A stretch of 64,000 bases of DNA. It comes from Himantopus leucocephalus (taxonomy: Eukaryota > Chordata > Aves > Charadriiformes > Recurvirostridae). Both the position numbers and the translations under genes were made by a program. Position 1 is the first letter of the stretch; every line of letters starts with the position of its first letter. Where the stretch lies: contig RSEF01000020.1 of the NCBI GenBank assembly GCA_003993805.1, positions 10,257,599 to 10,321,598 of the forward strand, read 5' to 3'. Below, piece after piece: positions 1 to 15,400 of the stretch. The notes beneath the pieces were generated by a model. It was not told the DNA's origin. It saw nothing but the letters and a program-made list of their open reading frames with translations, and ran no database searches.

Positions 1-497
1 ACAAAACATGTCACATGAAGAAATGCATACTTATGGCCCACTCCACAAAAGCAAGTTTTGTATCAACATCCACAAAAATTCAACAGCTTAGAGGATACAC
101 AACACAGTAAAGCTTGAACTGCAGAACAAAAGGAAAAACATTTTCCCTAGAGACATCTAAAGGGTCTTTCTTACCCTCATAGGGGTCTTTTAAATCCTTA
201 GAGGATTAGTGGCCTGATCTACAGCATTCTCTCATCTGGGTGTCTGCCACACAGATCTGCACCGTTATTTTCCAGCAGCTATTATGGTAACCCCATTTCT
301 TAGGAAACAAAGCTAAAGACAAAGAGTGGAGATTGTATGTCTGAGAAGATTCAACTTACATGCTGGAAAAAAAGAAACCGAAAACAGACAAATATGCTAA
401 CGCAGAAATTTTATAAACAGAAAAACACAAATATCTAGCCAGAACGCATGTTGGTATGTCAAAAGCAGGCAAGAAAATCACAAAGTTAGCTAGGTAC

Positions 498-3400
498 CTA
501 AGCATCAGATTCATCAGCTGTAGACCCTCGCCTTTCAGGAAGCGATCACGATTGGAACTGAGCATTAGGCAGGAGCAAAGGGAGTCAAACAGGTTCTCCA
601 TCATTTCCTGTTCCTCTGCTGTACTAGGGTTGTGTCGTTTAAACACCTGCATGACAAGGAAAACAGAATTACCCAAAGAACAGAGGGCTCAATTTAGTCC
701 ACACTGTTGTAGATTGTACATGAATGTTTTATATCACAAGCCTTCAGCTTCTGATATGCATAAGGCTGGAGTCATCAGAGCAGCAGTCACACGCCACTGA
801 TGCATTCTCTCTTGTAACTCTGCTGCCCTTTTTACTGTCCTGACAGTGTACCAAATGTGCAGCTGGAAGACAATACAGGGTCTCCAAAGGGAAGGGCAAA
901 TTCATCGACTGCACAATTTACAAAAAATATGTGGATAAGCTTGTTACCAAAGAACTCCTAGGCATAACACATACCTGAGGCGTTTGCTCTGCAGCACCCT
1001 AACCTACTGACAGTACTGCCTCAAGAAATATAAGTGAACTAAAAACACATTACCTTCAGCCGGCTCAAATGTAGGCACAACGCAGCCCAGTGCTTGGAGT
1101 GGAGAATGCTGAAGATGACCAAATTCTAACCCTGTCTATGCCAAACTTGCCATGTAATTGTAACAAAATAATTTAACTTCTGAGTACCTCTACATTAACA
1201 TCTGTAAAACTAATCAACCTCACCATGGATGATACACTGGTGTGTAAGTTATTCAGGCACTATGCCACCACTAAATATAAAGCACTGCTGTGCTTCAGTA
1301 TCTACAGATTGCTAGGACAGTGCTACACCCAGAATCTGTTCCACCTCCTCGCACCCAGCCTGCAAGTCTCCCGATGGTAGAAAGGGCATATGTGAATTAC
1401 TCACAGATAACTGCTGAAGCAGCACATCGATCCCATCCAGCTCCCCAAGCAATTCTCTGTTGTCTAGACGGAGGTGGGGGGAAGGGGGAAAAGAGAGAAA
1501 AATGAAGCTAACTGTCAGATTTTACAGCCATCTAACACTGATACATCAGCAAACAAAATCAATACGGCTTGACAGAGTACAAAAGCTGCAGAGAGGGCGC
1601 ATGCGTATGTGAGAGAGTATACGCGCGGGAGAGAGAGCACAAGCAAAGGGAAGCTGAAGGCAGAAGAATGCTGTTGTGATCTGAAAGAAGCCTGGATCCT
1701 ACCCAAACAGAATATAGATACCAGAGGAATGTCTCACCATCGTTGTTCTGAAGCAAAATAGCCAGCACCTCACTGCAGTACAGCTTGTTGGCATCAAAAG
1801 GCATCTTAGCCTGGGTGAAGAAAGAATGAGAGACTCATTAGGGCACGGCTCTCTGTGTTTCATTGATTTGAAGAACACATTAATCAAATCACCAAACGTA
1901 TGTGCAACACTTAAACCAAAATACAACGGTGGTAATTTTGCAGTATGCCTCACTGACAAAATAGTAATAATTCTCTCCGATTCAGGGGTGACGGGGGTGT
2001 GTGCTCATGCACGCATGTGTAGAAACTCAGCTCTGATCCTTCACGCTGTCCTCCTTGGTTTGACCAAGTTGGCTCATAACACCTGAGAACAGCCTCCAGT
2101 TCTTTGCAACACAGAATCCCTTTCCTGTGATAAGTCTTCCATCATGTTATATGAGTGCATGGGCTTATCCCTATTCTGAAAGTCTGCAGCTGTCATCAAA
2201 AACAGAGTTTCAGAAAATACATCACAGTAACATTAAATAATAACTGCCAAAGTTTTGTATGAGGATCACCAATGTCACAATCAGAAGAACATGAGATGGG
2301 TTGAGCCTGCAGAGTCACATAACTTTCATTTCATATATTCTCTCCATACTCAAATATGTTAAAAAAAAAAAATCATAACAAAACCAAAATGCTGAATTTG
2401 AAGAAAACAACAAATCCCTGAAGTGGGATTCTGAACTGGATCCAATGTTTTTGCATGCTGCCAAAGCTGCTTCATCTACAGAAACAGACTAAACATTAAC
2501 TGATCAGATAATAATGCAAACTGGTTTACTGAAGGAATCCATAAAATAAACAAAACAGTTTTAAAAATCATCAGTTACCAGCTATTTGTATTCCACTGTT
2601 CCTGGGGGGGAAAAAAAGGCAAGCAATAAGTACTATGCTTAAAACACACCATTTGTCACCCACAATTTTTTCCCCCCACATGTGTGACTCCCTGCAGCTT
2701 GATTGAGTGAACCTGCCTGTGCAAGGCTACGTGTGGGCCAATTATCCCGACCTGCTACCGAAGAAAAGGTCACAAAACACAAGCACCACACAACACAAAA
2801 TCATGAAAAGCAGGAAGATCCCAAATGTCACAAAGCATTGACTTTAAATAAAGCTTTTCATTCCAAACAATGCCAAACCACTCTGTAGATGATGGTATTT
2901 ACAGCAACCCCATAACACTTTCAGGCAATCAGTGGCACGAGAGGGGGAGGCGCTTGGTGCTGTACAACTCCGCTGGCTCCTATCACGGTGCGTACCAACT
3001 GCTGTCCTATGGCAGGCGCTAGGAAATAACGCTCTGTTCTCTCAAGGCTGCACACAACACCATCAAACCCTGCTTATGTTTGGAGAAGTGAGCTATTAAG
3101 CTCTCCATGTGAGCTTTCCAAGGTGGTTCTGACAGTCAGAATACAATTATGCAACCTGAAATGTAGTCAGAAAACACAAATTCACACTCGGTGCTGTGTG
3201 CCAGATGTCCTTACTGACGCCTGATTTAAAAACTCATCCCGTAGACATTCTTCAGCAGCAAAACACTCTACCCAGATGCTGAGCTCCTGGTTTAATCCTG
3301 AACACATCTGTCAGGGCAACAGATTCAAGACCAAGCGCTGCCAATAGCGAAGGCGCCTAGGCGAGGGTTTCATTAGCGTGTCACTCCCCACGACAACAGT

Positions 3401-6400
3401 GTGTAAGCAAGAAAAAGCACTCACTGCCTGATCACACATCCCTAAACCCAGACAAAGGTAACACATGCCAAGGCACAGGAAAGACATTCAGCACTGGGTT
3501 TCAAGGGCCTTTAACATTCATTTTCTGTGGCACTAGGCAGGGGAATCCAAGTTGTGATTATTTTGCTTTCCTAAGTTTCTAAGTCTTTTCAGCTGCCAGA
3601 GTAATTACAAGGCAGGCAGCAGACCTACACTCAGTACACACCTGCCTGGAATAAAATTAACTTAACTTTTTGTTTTTAAGCAAAAGGAATATAATTATGT
3701 TACTACCTGTAGTGAGAAATTATAGGTTACTTCTGCTAACAAGTATATGAAGGCCACAGGGGTATCTGCACACTTACAAAGTGTGTACAAAGAGTATTTC
3801 TGTGATTCAGAGGCCTTCTAACCATAAAGACATTTATGTATGGAAGTGCTAATGCCTTACTAACAGGGTTAGGAAAAAAAACAGAATCTGTTTGCTAAAT
3901 TTCCTTCACTAGCTCTGTAAGAGAGCTGAACTATCAATTCCTTTCCTACAGTATTTTCCAGGGAATGTTTAGGCACCTTTTCACACAAGACAGAGCTAAA
4001 CTGTGTACCTCACTGCCACGGGATGCGAAGAATATCATAAAGCAATTTCGAATTCAAAAGGCAATAATATGAGTTCAAAGGAAAAGCCACCACCAGCAGC
4101 AGTTAAGCAAAGACATCACTTGAAACTCAAAATAGTGTTAGAGATGTAGGAAGCAAAGTCATAAAATGGTCTTTATTAGTTTCCCCGCTCACTGATCAGT
4201 TTTTAGATTCCTACAGGTCTTAGCCATGGACCAGAAATCCACCATACAGGAATAACAGGAACAGAAAAAAGACACTTTCTACTGTAAGATGTTTACAATA
4301 TAAAGACAAGACAAAAGCACGTCCATTTAAACTAAAACCCCAGAGGATACTAACCCCGAATTCTAACTTTTTGTCCTTAAGTTGGCTTCTCCAACACACA
4401 CATGAAGAACTGGCTTATTTTAAGCGATGTTTTAAGCTCATACTAACTGGTCTATAGAAGGAAGGCGGGTGCTGGCGGAGCTCTGGCACTACTGATGGCT
4501 GAGCTAGGAACGCAGTGGTACTGCGGCTACTGGCGACAACCACACCAGTGGCTGTAGCCTGAGTGCTGTTTTGTAGCGCTGTGAAGGGACCAACTCTGCA
4601 ATAAAGGCCACAGTTCTCACGGCAGGATCAGGGACATGTTACCAAAAAGAACTCCCAGCGAAACAAGTAAAACCCACAGACATTAAAGAAGAATCAACAT
4701 TAGATACACTTTCCAGACAAACACTACAAAAATGAGAGTACTTCTACTTGCAGACTTGTATCATATTGCGTAGAGCTTCTTAGACATAAAGCCACCTCCT
4801 TCAGCTTTGCTAATTTATAAGTTAAAAGGGACATAATTCCCAGTTTGAGGTGAGTTTTGAATTAGTTAGAACTTATCACAGAGATAACCTATACAAATGG
4901 AAAGAACCAATAATAAATAGCCTTGAGCCTTTAATATTGTGCCAAACACCGTCTCAAGCACACCAGCTTCTAGACCAGTGGCCCATCAGTTGTTATTGTG
5001 ATATCTCGCAAATGACAACAGGAAAACAACTCACCTTCAGCCTCTTGAGCAGCCACTGCATGAGGCCCTGCTGCGCGGCTTCTGTGCACATCTCTGGTCG
5101 GAACTCTGCCATGTTCTCAACAATTGCTGAGAAGAAAGACACAGAAAACAGCCAGTTTTCCCCACCGGCAGTTCAGCTCAGGCCTGTATCAACACTGCTT
5201 TGCCAGGTCCTTCCTAGGGCTGCACTGCTCTTCTCAATGTTACATGTTATTCACAAAACTACTTTTTTTTGAGTGAGACTTAAGCTCAGGTCTATGATAT
5301 TCTCTCAGTTTTTACATTGCCCACACACTCCGTCCTCAGTGTGACACCAGCTCCTGCTGGAAGAAGCCTAAGATACCTTCCCTTTACTCCAGCAGTAATT
5401 CTCACTGCACAAAACTAAACTAACAACAACAGCGGCAGTAAAAATTCCAAACCTCACATTTCCAGTCTCTCTCATTCTTACAGTCCTCGTGAGATTACAA
5501 TCCCAAATGATTGAAAGGAGTGGATGATGGTCTAAATGCTAATAACGACACCACACTGCAAAGCAGTTAGTGTGTTGTGCAAAGACAGGGGAACAGAGAG
5601 GTAACGATGTACTTACATGAAATACAAACGTTTTACTACCTGAAAGTTAAATATATTGGTAAGAAATAAACAGCTCTCATAAAGGAGAAAGTAGAGCTCA
5701 CAGATAAGTACATAGTAAATACACAGGCAGCAGAGCACCCCTTCTGTGCAGTGCACGGTTTCATCCCTGTATCAGCACCTCCCTACATAACCGCTTTGGG
5801 AAGAGACACCTCACCAGCAGTCACGCGACAAACGCCAGCCCAGGGGACTAGGCTTTACTGTGAGTTAAAGCGGTGCTTGAACAAAAGCCGCACTAGGTCC
5901 TCTACCCTAGCGCTGGCGGTTCAAGGGGAAAGGAGACAGGGTGGAAAGGAAGGGGAGGGATAACCCACACCTCCCTTTGTACAAAATACAGGAAAAAGCG
6001 AGAGGATGTGCAACAGCCACTTACCCAGTGTGTTGTGGACACCATCAGCTTCCTCTTTCACACTTTCATCCAGGCGCTCTAAATTCTGGACCAACAAGGC
6101 CACGACTTGGCCCTCCACCTAAATCACCGGGGTCATGGGAAAGATGAAAAGATATGAAAGACGACTGAAAAAGGAGAATGAAGGGGAAAAAAGAGGGTGG
6201 TGGTGGGAGGAGGGAGGTAATACATAATAAAAATCAATAAGCCCTACTGAAACATCCTGCCAGACATAATCAGAAGACATTAACAATCTTGCTGTAAAAT
6301 CTCAGAGGAAGCGAAGGAATCACCAAGTAAATCTGCCGCTATGTTTGTCCTAATTAATTAAACAACTTTTGTGTTTCAGATTAAACAGAAAAACATCTGG

Positions 6401-9400
6401 AGGAAAACATGCACCTTGTCACAGTGTTATTTCCTGAACCAGCCTGATTGATTTATAATCCCTCAGAATTCTTAAGTGTGAGGCACCACAAACCACCACG
6501 GATGGGCTAGCTGTCAGCTCTGCAAGCAGCTCCACTTTCAACTGCTTGCTGTTGGTCTGCCTACATTTTTGTTGTATCTTCCACCTCCACAGGTACAAAA
6601 AGCTGAAGGAACAATGCTCACACATGCAGAATTAAATCCAAAAGCTGAAGTATCACCAGTTGAAGCCTTGCATTTAAATCCTAGCAAGAGGAACGTACCA
6701 AGTTGACTTCAGCAAACTAACAAAAGCCAGACGAATCAACAGCAATCACAGGAACTCATAAGCAGGTGAAGCCTCCTAATCAAAAAGCCAACACAAGAAA
6801 TGTGCTTCTAAAGCTGCAATTGGACAGAGCCCAGCTTGACTTTGGCTAACTTTCCATTGTGGACATGAGCTTGGAAAAAGTTAAACAAAATAACATTTCC
6901 AATTCAAACACTGTTAACTAGCTTGGGTCCAGTGAACACGTGGAAAAAATACAAGTTATCAGCTGCTGTGGAAGGTAGCGCAACAATCTTCACAGACACC
7001 CTACATTATACCTACTTTCTTAAAAAAAAAGTAATCTAAAAAGCAGATAACTAAACATTTCTCCCAAGGTATGCCTGACTTGTTTCTTTCAAAGAGGACA
7101 ATAAAACATCTAAAACTTGGCTATTATCGGTGTGCTGCTGACAAGGAAAACAGAGAAAGAACTTTGCTTGATTTACTGCTTCTCTGCACATTTTATAGAA
7201 AACATCTTCTCTAGCAGTTCCTCTCTACCACTTCATTCATCCGGCAATCTTTCCACAAAGGCAGAGTAATTAAGAACAGCCCAGAGGCCAGCTGGAGGAA
7301 CTCTGCTCCGGGCCACTGTCATTAACCTTTGAAAGGTAACATTAGTGACTGGAGAAGAAGGATTGTAGGAGAAAACAGAGCAGCCAAACAAAGCAAACAA
7401 AAGAAAACCTGCAATTCCCCATCTTTCAATTTCAACATAATAGTTATAGAACAAGACACGGCCACAGCGATTCACAAACGCAGCGATTCACTAGCAGAAG
7501 CTGCCCAAAGTTAGGACAGACATGTAAATCTCAAGTTTTGCTGGGCATCAGTTCTCTGGAAGGCTTCTGCTCAGTTCAGCATCCTCCTCCCGCAGCCAAG
7601 GAGAAAACGCCAGGAAAAGGGAAGTCCACCACCACAGAAGCCAAGAGGCACTCAAGAGAGTCAACCAAGCAGGGAGCACTTAAGACCAAGCAATACATCT
7701 TCTGCTGCACATAGATAATTTTCTGGGGTTGTTTTTAATCTCTACACCGAGAAGGATCATTACCCTTAAACCCTCCTCCACCCTTAAAATGCATTAGCTC
7801 TGTTAGACAAAAACTTCCATGCTTTTACTTCTTGTTAAGAAAAACAAGCATTCCTTCCAAAAAAGAAGTGGTAGGCAAGATGCAAGAAGAACCTACTCCC
7901 CAAACTCTGGCATTTCATTAAAAACATCCATTGTGGTCCTCAATACAGCATTTCAGGTACAGGACAGCAGGCTCCTGACCTGGCTGACTTCATCATGGTG
8001 TTGGCAATATGTATAACCACAGCTGCAGAAAGCGTGGCAGTTCAGAGTAGTTGCTGCTGTGCTGTATAAGGCAGGCGTTGTTCAGGCATTAAAATAATCT
8101 GGAGTTTACTACTTACCAGTGCATCTATGAGGACTTCAGCTCCTTCTTCACTCTCATGGAGAGTATCTATATCAGTCAGTTCTTGAAGCAAGTCTACCAC
8201 AGCTATGGAAACATGTGCTAGGTGTTAAGGACAACCAACACAGAGGCAGACACATTTAATATCAAAAGCAGATTGCTCTTAGGCCAGCGTGCTCATGACA
8301 CAATCCAAAAGAACTGGTAATACGTTACAGCAGTGGGGCACAGGAACACCAGAGCCAAGAGCACAGAGACTACTTCAGCAGACAGTCCTCATAAGCACCA
8401 AAATCAGGGATTCCTAACAATTAAGAATGATAAAAACAAATGTAATTGTATGCTTACTCTATCAGGCAATTTTACCGTTTCTTGATAATACTTATGATTT
8501 TTTCAAATCAGAATTGCTAGAGTTGGTTTAACTAGGCGCTATCGTGCGTTGTCAAGAATGAATACAAGCAAAGAGAAATGAGTTACAAAAAATTGATTTG
8601 GGTATTCTGCTCTCAGTGATAGCCCTGCTAACCTGATACTGCATGCACCTAACAAGGCCACTGCAGGAAGCAGGAGCGATCACCCCCTTCTGCCTGGCCC
8701 AATTAGGACAGCATGCTCCTCTAACCGCGGACCTCGCAGGAACAGCATCGCTTCTGCCAGCCCAATTTTCACTCATTAACTCTGGGCTGCATAACACATG
8801 GTTCCCCTGACTGCTACACAGCTCTCTTGTACAACGAGACGTATTCCACCTCATTAGACCCACTTTCCTATTCTCTCAGACACGCTGATCAATCTTGCCC
8901 AAGTCCCACTGGGGTAGAACAGGATATGCAGTTTTCTGCATGTCCTATATAACAACTTTGTGATGAATCTCTTCAAAATGCACAGGCTAACAATCCAGCC
9001 TCCCAGTTCTCCAATTTGTGCATTTGCTCAGACACACAAGCAGCAGCAGGAAAAGTATTTTCATATGTCTTTTCTTAGCAAGGTTTCCATCATGACTTAT
9101 CTAGTCTCAGGAAAGACTGTAAGAGAGCTGCCTGTCCCAGTCACAAGTTAACGTATGTCTAGGTGCTGCAGAAGATGCATATCAGTAAGACTACTACTTT
9201 CTTTATAATCTACAGCACTCCTTAACCAAGCCAAAGCTATCTGCACATTTTCTTGATGGGTAGATGTCACTTCCAGTTGCAACTGCCACCAGGAACCAAG
9301 CAGAAGGGTGGTTACTCCTCACTGGGCAGACAGTCACTCGGGCTTATACAAAAATACAGTCAAAGGTGCCAGGGTACAATTTTTAAAAGCAAGTTGGAGC

Positions 9401-12400
9401 GCGAGTCAATAAGCAGGTTAAGAGAAAATAACCTGCCTTACATTTATTCTGCAAGGAATCAACTATTAATTAACAAAAGCTGGAGGAACGGGCCAATAGG
9501 AACCTCATGAAGTTCAACAAATACAAAGTCCTGTACCTGGGAGGTAACAAGCCCATGTGCTGGGGCTGACGGGAGAGTAAAGCTCTGCAGAAGAGAATCT
9601 GGAAGTTCTGATGGATAAGTTGAAGGCGAGTCAGCAGCGTGCAGCTGCAGTGACGAAGGCTAAGCACAGACTGCACTGCATCAGCAAGAGCAAAACCAGC
9701 AGGTCAAGAGAAGGGATTCTCACCTGCTCCTTGGCACTCGCAAGGCAACATGTAGAGTATTTTTTTTCAGTTGTGGGCTCTCCCAATAAAAGAGAGACCT
9801 TGACACACTGGACTCAGGAGAGCAGAGGACCACTGAGATGGTCAGGGGGCTAGCACATGACGTATGAGGAAAGACTGAGGGAATGGGGTTTGATCAACCC
9901 ACAGAAGGGAAAGCTAAGGGAGGAACTAACTGAAGACTACCACTACCTACTGGGTGCTATAAAGAAAACTGAGCCAGATTTTTTCTGAGACTGCGCAGCG
10001 AAAAACTCTAGCAGTCAGAGGAATTCATCTTGCAGGGCATTCCTGTCTAGGAAGCTTCTGTTGAGGCTTCCAGTGAGAGTATCAGTTGTCCTATAAAATT
10101 TAGGAGATAGAAAAGCAAAACCTCACTTGAAGTGTTCCTGTCTTTCATTAATAAAATCTTGTCAGTGATCATCTTTCATTCACGTGTTTTGTGTAAAACT
10201 GCATGAATCATTCAGCAGATTATTTGCTCCCTCTGGACATTGTTTTTGTCTCCTTGCATTAGTCCCTCAAGACACTACATTTAAATCACATCTGAAGAGC
10301 CATTTGTTTAGTTCTCTCCTTGAAGAAGTGATTTTTAAAATCTTTTTCCATTTGTTTTAACAAAAAAGCATTAGAAAACTTGAACTGTATGAATTTAGCT
10401 TTATGTTTAGATGCTTCACTTTAATACTGTTTCTATTCTGTACATGAGCAGCAGCAGCACAGTGAAGAGACATTACTACAGCCTGTGTCCTGCTTCCAAC
10501 AGATCTGAACACACTTCAGCAGTTTTATAACACAAAGTATATTTTTCCCAAAATTGCAATTCACAGGCCAAATTTCTACCCGTAAACTAACTGACAGGCA
10601 AGCTGCAAACCAATTAAAAAGAGTTCACAGTGGAGATACTGACAAGTCCTTGACAGCAGCAGTGACCCTACGACACAGCTTTTCATGGCTGAAAGGACAA
10701 AGCAAGCTGTATTCCTGTGCACTCCAGCTATGAATCAGCTTTGCTATCCCAGTCAGAAACCCCATACTTTATACTTTCCTTGTGAATAAGAAATTCATTA
10801 TAAGCTTTTAATGCCATGCACACAGCACACAAAAAGCCTGCGGTGCCTGGCAAGAAAATAAGTAATGAAACTATGGTAGCCACGAAACTGGTTATGCATG
10901 GTAGGTGTTTCCCACTGTACAACAGTAAATTGTTAACAAACATTTACTTGAGAGTAATTTCCACTACAGATCAGAGATAAGGAAAGCTGTGGTATTTGTG
11001 TTTTGCAGGGACCAGCATTCTACTGCATTGAGGTTCATCTAGATATAAGTCAAAATACCCAAACATGTAAGCAGTGCTTTCTAATATAAACTAGTATGCA
11101 ATAAAACATTTATGTTTTGTTGTTATCTTCTGATCACTGCACCCACTTAGAATTAAGAATTATGGATTCTTAATACACATTACTACACAGAAAAGTGCTA
11201 AAAAAGAAAACCGAGATCTGTGCATTGGACCACAATATTTAGCACTTAACAGTCCTTTTAACATTGCATATTTCAAAACACCTCAGAAAAGCTCATAAAT
11301 ATTATCTACTTCTTTTCACATAAAGAAAAGAAGTAAAAAATAAACTAAGGTCATGAATCAATAAAAAGGAAAAAAGAAAGACTTGGGACTACAGCAGGCT
11401 TAAGTCCAGTGCCCTTTCCACTGGGCTTCACTGCTCCCTCCGTTCACTAATGTTTGTCAGGACACAGACACACAATCTCTCAAATCACATCACAATTTTT
11501 CAGTTTAATCTACTGTAGAATATTTTACAAGCAATGCAGGCTGAGCTCTGCTTTTAAAGACTGCACAATGGTAAGCCAGACATAGTTCTATTTATCAGCT
11601 GACAGCTAAGCATCAAGGCACCAGGATACTCAAAAAAAGAGACTGTTTTCATTCAAAACTACCAAAACCTTCAACTGTATAGACAGATGAGATGTCCTCA
11701 GATCTTTAGAGGAGCACGAGACAGGTGCACATAGAGATCAGGTTCAGTGACACAAGAACTAACTGAGCATGGAAATGTCTCTGGATATTTATGTAACCAG
11801 AGGGGCCACCCACAACCTCAAGCGCTGAACACACCAAATAAAGGCACGGACACATGAAGAATTTATCACATTTACAAACTGAGGTGTAGCACTGTGGTGA
11901 GCTAGTTCATGGCAAATAGTTGAAAATGTGACAGCTCAGCTCTCAACAAAAACAGATAAATCAGTTTCATTCTTACGGGGCACTATTCCAAAGTTTCCAC
12001 ACAGTTCAAGGCTATATGCTGCTAAGCCCATACTTTAGCTTTTCCTGTATTGTTCACCTGTTCACACTTGAACGCAGCCACTCAAACCTAGATGAAAGGT
12101 CCATAAAACAAGAAAGGAGAATAACAGCACTGAAAAAATTCAGAATCAATATTACTTGAACAAAGAAGGCTTTCGCTTTGGAAAAAAAAAAAAAGACATA
12201 AATTCAGTGTGATGGGAAAGAGAAAAACATACACAGGAGCCTGTGAAAGCAGGACATAAAGAGATTACAGAGAAGTCTGTAGAAAGCCTCTCACATTACA
12301 TCTGCTTTAACAACTGAAGGATATCTGTGTTGTCATGTCCCAGCAGCCCAAGGAGAGACTGTACAGCATTCAGCTCCACCAGCAGATGATACAGGTCAGG

Positions 12401-15400
12401 CATCGTCGCGATCACATGCATTTCCTGAATGATGTCATTTAAATCCAGTTCGGACTCCATGAACCTGAGGTAACACAAAAACGGTTAATAAAAAGGCAAA
12501 AGGTACATCAGCTGTGCTGAATGTACAGCCCTTTTCAATAAAGAGACCACCACCTTCCAGGAGATACCAGGTAAGACTTGTCACTCCAGCTGCACGTGGT
12601 TCCGGCATTTCTGATCCTCTGTGGTCACGTTAATGTCACTGAGTCCAGAACTCCTAGAGGCAGTCTGTGCCGTACCCTGTCCTACGCCTGCCCCTTGAAG
12701 TTTCATCACATAGTAGGATCAGCCTTCCTACTATGTAATTTACATACAATAAATAAGTAGATTTGTTCCAATTCTGTAAATCAGTTCCAGAACTTAAAAA
12801 AAATACAAAAATCAAGAGGTTGTAGCTACATATGAAAAAAAAACTGCATATAAAATAAATTCTCCAGAGCGATGCACCCTCCCTAGCTACCACATATTAG
12901 TATGTGGGTTGTGTTAGTCTGAAGTAAAGTCCATAACAAGAATTTGGATAAAGGAAAGAACAGCAAACTGGACAAAAAAAAAATGGCACTGAAGTGTAGG
13001 AAGATATTAATTTAATGTGAGTAACAAAACTCCATGAAAGGAGGAAGAGGCTCACTAGAACCACAGGTGTGAAACACACACAGTCTGGCCTTCCTGTGTG
13101 TTTTGCTCACCACAGCACCTGAAAGCTCCATAGTATGAAATTATTTTCTTCCCACACAGATGGCTGACTGCATATGCAAGCACAACACCTTCACATAAAA
13201 CGATGGCATGAAATGTTTAATTATTTGGAAAGCAAAACTCACCAATCTGGGATCTCAATCTTTCAGCCCACCCCCCCAAACACCTACCACCTGCCTATCG
13301 GTGAGGAAGAGACCACTGCTCGGAAACAGCGCCAAGGAGGAGCCTCTTAAAAAAAGAGAGAGCTCAGCGTGGCTGATGACCCTTAGATGCCAACTGCCAA
13401 GAGTACTGATGCTGGGAGATCTCGTTAGCACTCACTTTTGAGAACCAAGCCACTTAGATACCTAAACCGAAACTAACGAAACCTTACTGAATTTGTGTGC
13501 TCTCAAAATAAAAACAACATAAACTCCAGGTTTAGTACTGAAGTTTCACATTCTATCATATTAACAACAGCAAGAATTTAATAAAATAGAACTTTTCCTT
13601 TCATTGTTAATTATTCTTTTCATGCTGCCGGCCATATACCAGCCACCACCAGAGTCTCAATAACACCACTTTTAATTCACAAAGTTAGTTTCTAACACTA
13701 AGTTAGTTTCTAACACTTCTAAGTTTTAGAAGAACTACATGGCAGTAACTGCTGTTTCATCAGCCTTATGTAACTAGAAATGCCTCTATATTTAAGAAAT
13801 TCATTTAGGACTGAAACTTAAAATCAAAGGAAAAAAGGGTAACAGAGAGGGGCCGAGCACAATCTTACTTCTCTGGATTGTCAGGAAACTTGATCCGCAG
13901 CTCCTGGTTTTTGTAAGATCTCTTCTCAAAGGTGAGAATCATCTTCTTCACTGAACTTTCATCCAAAGGTTCCTCCTAACCAAATTGGAAAGGGCAAAAA
14001 ACAGAGTTTAGCATTTGGATAATTACCAGGAAAACACAAAAGAGTGAGTACAGCGACACGGTGAGACTGCAGTCAGGCCCAGACCCTTCAGGAACAAAGA
14101 GCAACCCGGGAAGTCTCACCGCAGAAAGCTGCCAAAAAACTCACATGCCATTGCTATTCATCTATTGATTTACTCCAATTCTGACCTGAGCAAGCTCCCC
14201 AGAGCAAAACCTTTTAAGTCGGGTTTTTATAAACCAGGGGTTTACCAATGGACGGCTCTTTGGAAAAGAACCAGAAGAGCTCCCCTGCACTTTCTAAAAC
14301 CAAGTATCAATAAAAAAACCCACCAGTTTTGCAATGGCTCATGTTCCTTGAGCTGTTCTTTTACACCTGTTATTACTCGGCACCATCAGCGTGTATTGAA
14401 GATTTTTGCTTCTGACATATTAGAGTAAATCTGCATTAGCAGCTTACGCCCATGGATTGTTTCTTTTCAGAAGTGCATTGTGCTATTTCTTTCTGTAGGT
14501 CTACATTTAACTGCCCTGAGTTTATGTTCTTTTGTATTTTCCTCACTTGGATAAGCTTTCACTTCTATTTTAAAGTCTTTTTCTAAAGAAAAAAACAAAC
14601 AAAAAAAAAATCAATATTTTACTCTAGTACTTTTTTTTTTTAAATTCTTCTAAAGTGTTTCTCAGTTGGCAGTACACATTCACTGTACAGCAGTAATACA
14701 ACTTTAGCTACCTCCCTGACACCTACAAACACAATTCTGTAATTTTCCTTGTTTCACAATTTTAATGAACTTTTATTAAAACATTGATGATATAGATTTT
14801 CTTGTGACACCACTTCCCTCTACTCTATTTAACTATGTTACAATCACTATTAAAGAGAAGTAAAGAGATGTTCTCAAAACAAGTAACAAACCAGACCCCT
14901 CCACATCTTAAGCCAAGTTTTGTGTCCCATCTCCTGTTCAGGATGAAATCAAGAGTTGCTTCTGGTGTTGAAGATTCTTTGGTTAGCAACTCCAAGCAGC
15001 AATCTTGTATGAGAGAGAAAATTTCTATTTCTTCAGCAAACTCCATTACAATAACAAGACCAGTCCAAGTCTTCCATTACCATTGGATTTCCTACGTTCT
15101 CAAGCCCAACCTGCCTTAGCACCATCCCACTCGTGTCACCATCCCATTCAGGTAATCAATACTACAGTGCCCAAACCATATTCTTCCTCCAATGGGATTT
15201 CAATCCACAAAGATACCGTCACACATGCTGACACTGCTTCCCTCTATTTTATTTGATTCTTTGTTTTCTCTAACACTACAATATCTCCATTAGGATCAGC
15301 TTTGTATCTTATCTGTATTCAGTATTACCGTGTCCTACAGATTAGCTTCCTTCCACCAAATTTACTGGTACAAAGCACATTTTGATGGCACTTAACTGCA

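Noticed and set aside
12296..12324. Continuation of CTNNBL1 exon 4 to the in-frame TAA (ILQLLKQM)
   Set aside because: These bases are the start of the U12 intron; the family sequence continues VSIAVV from exon 5.
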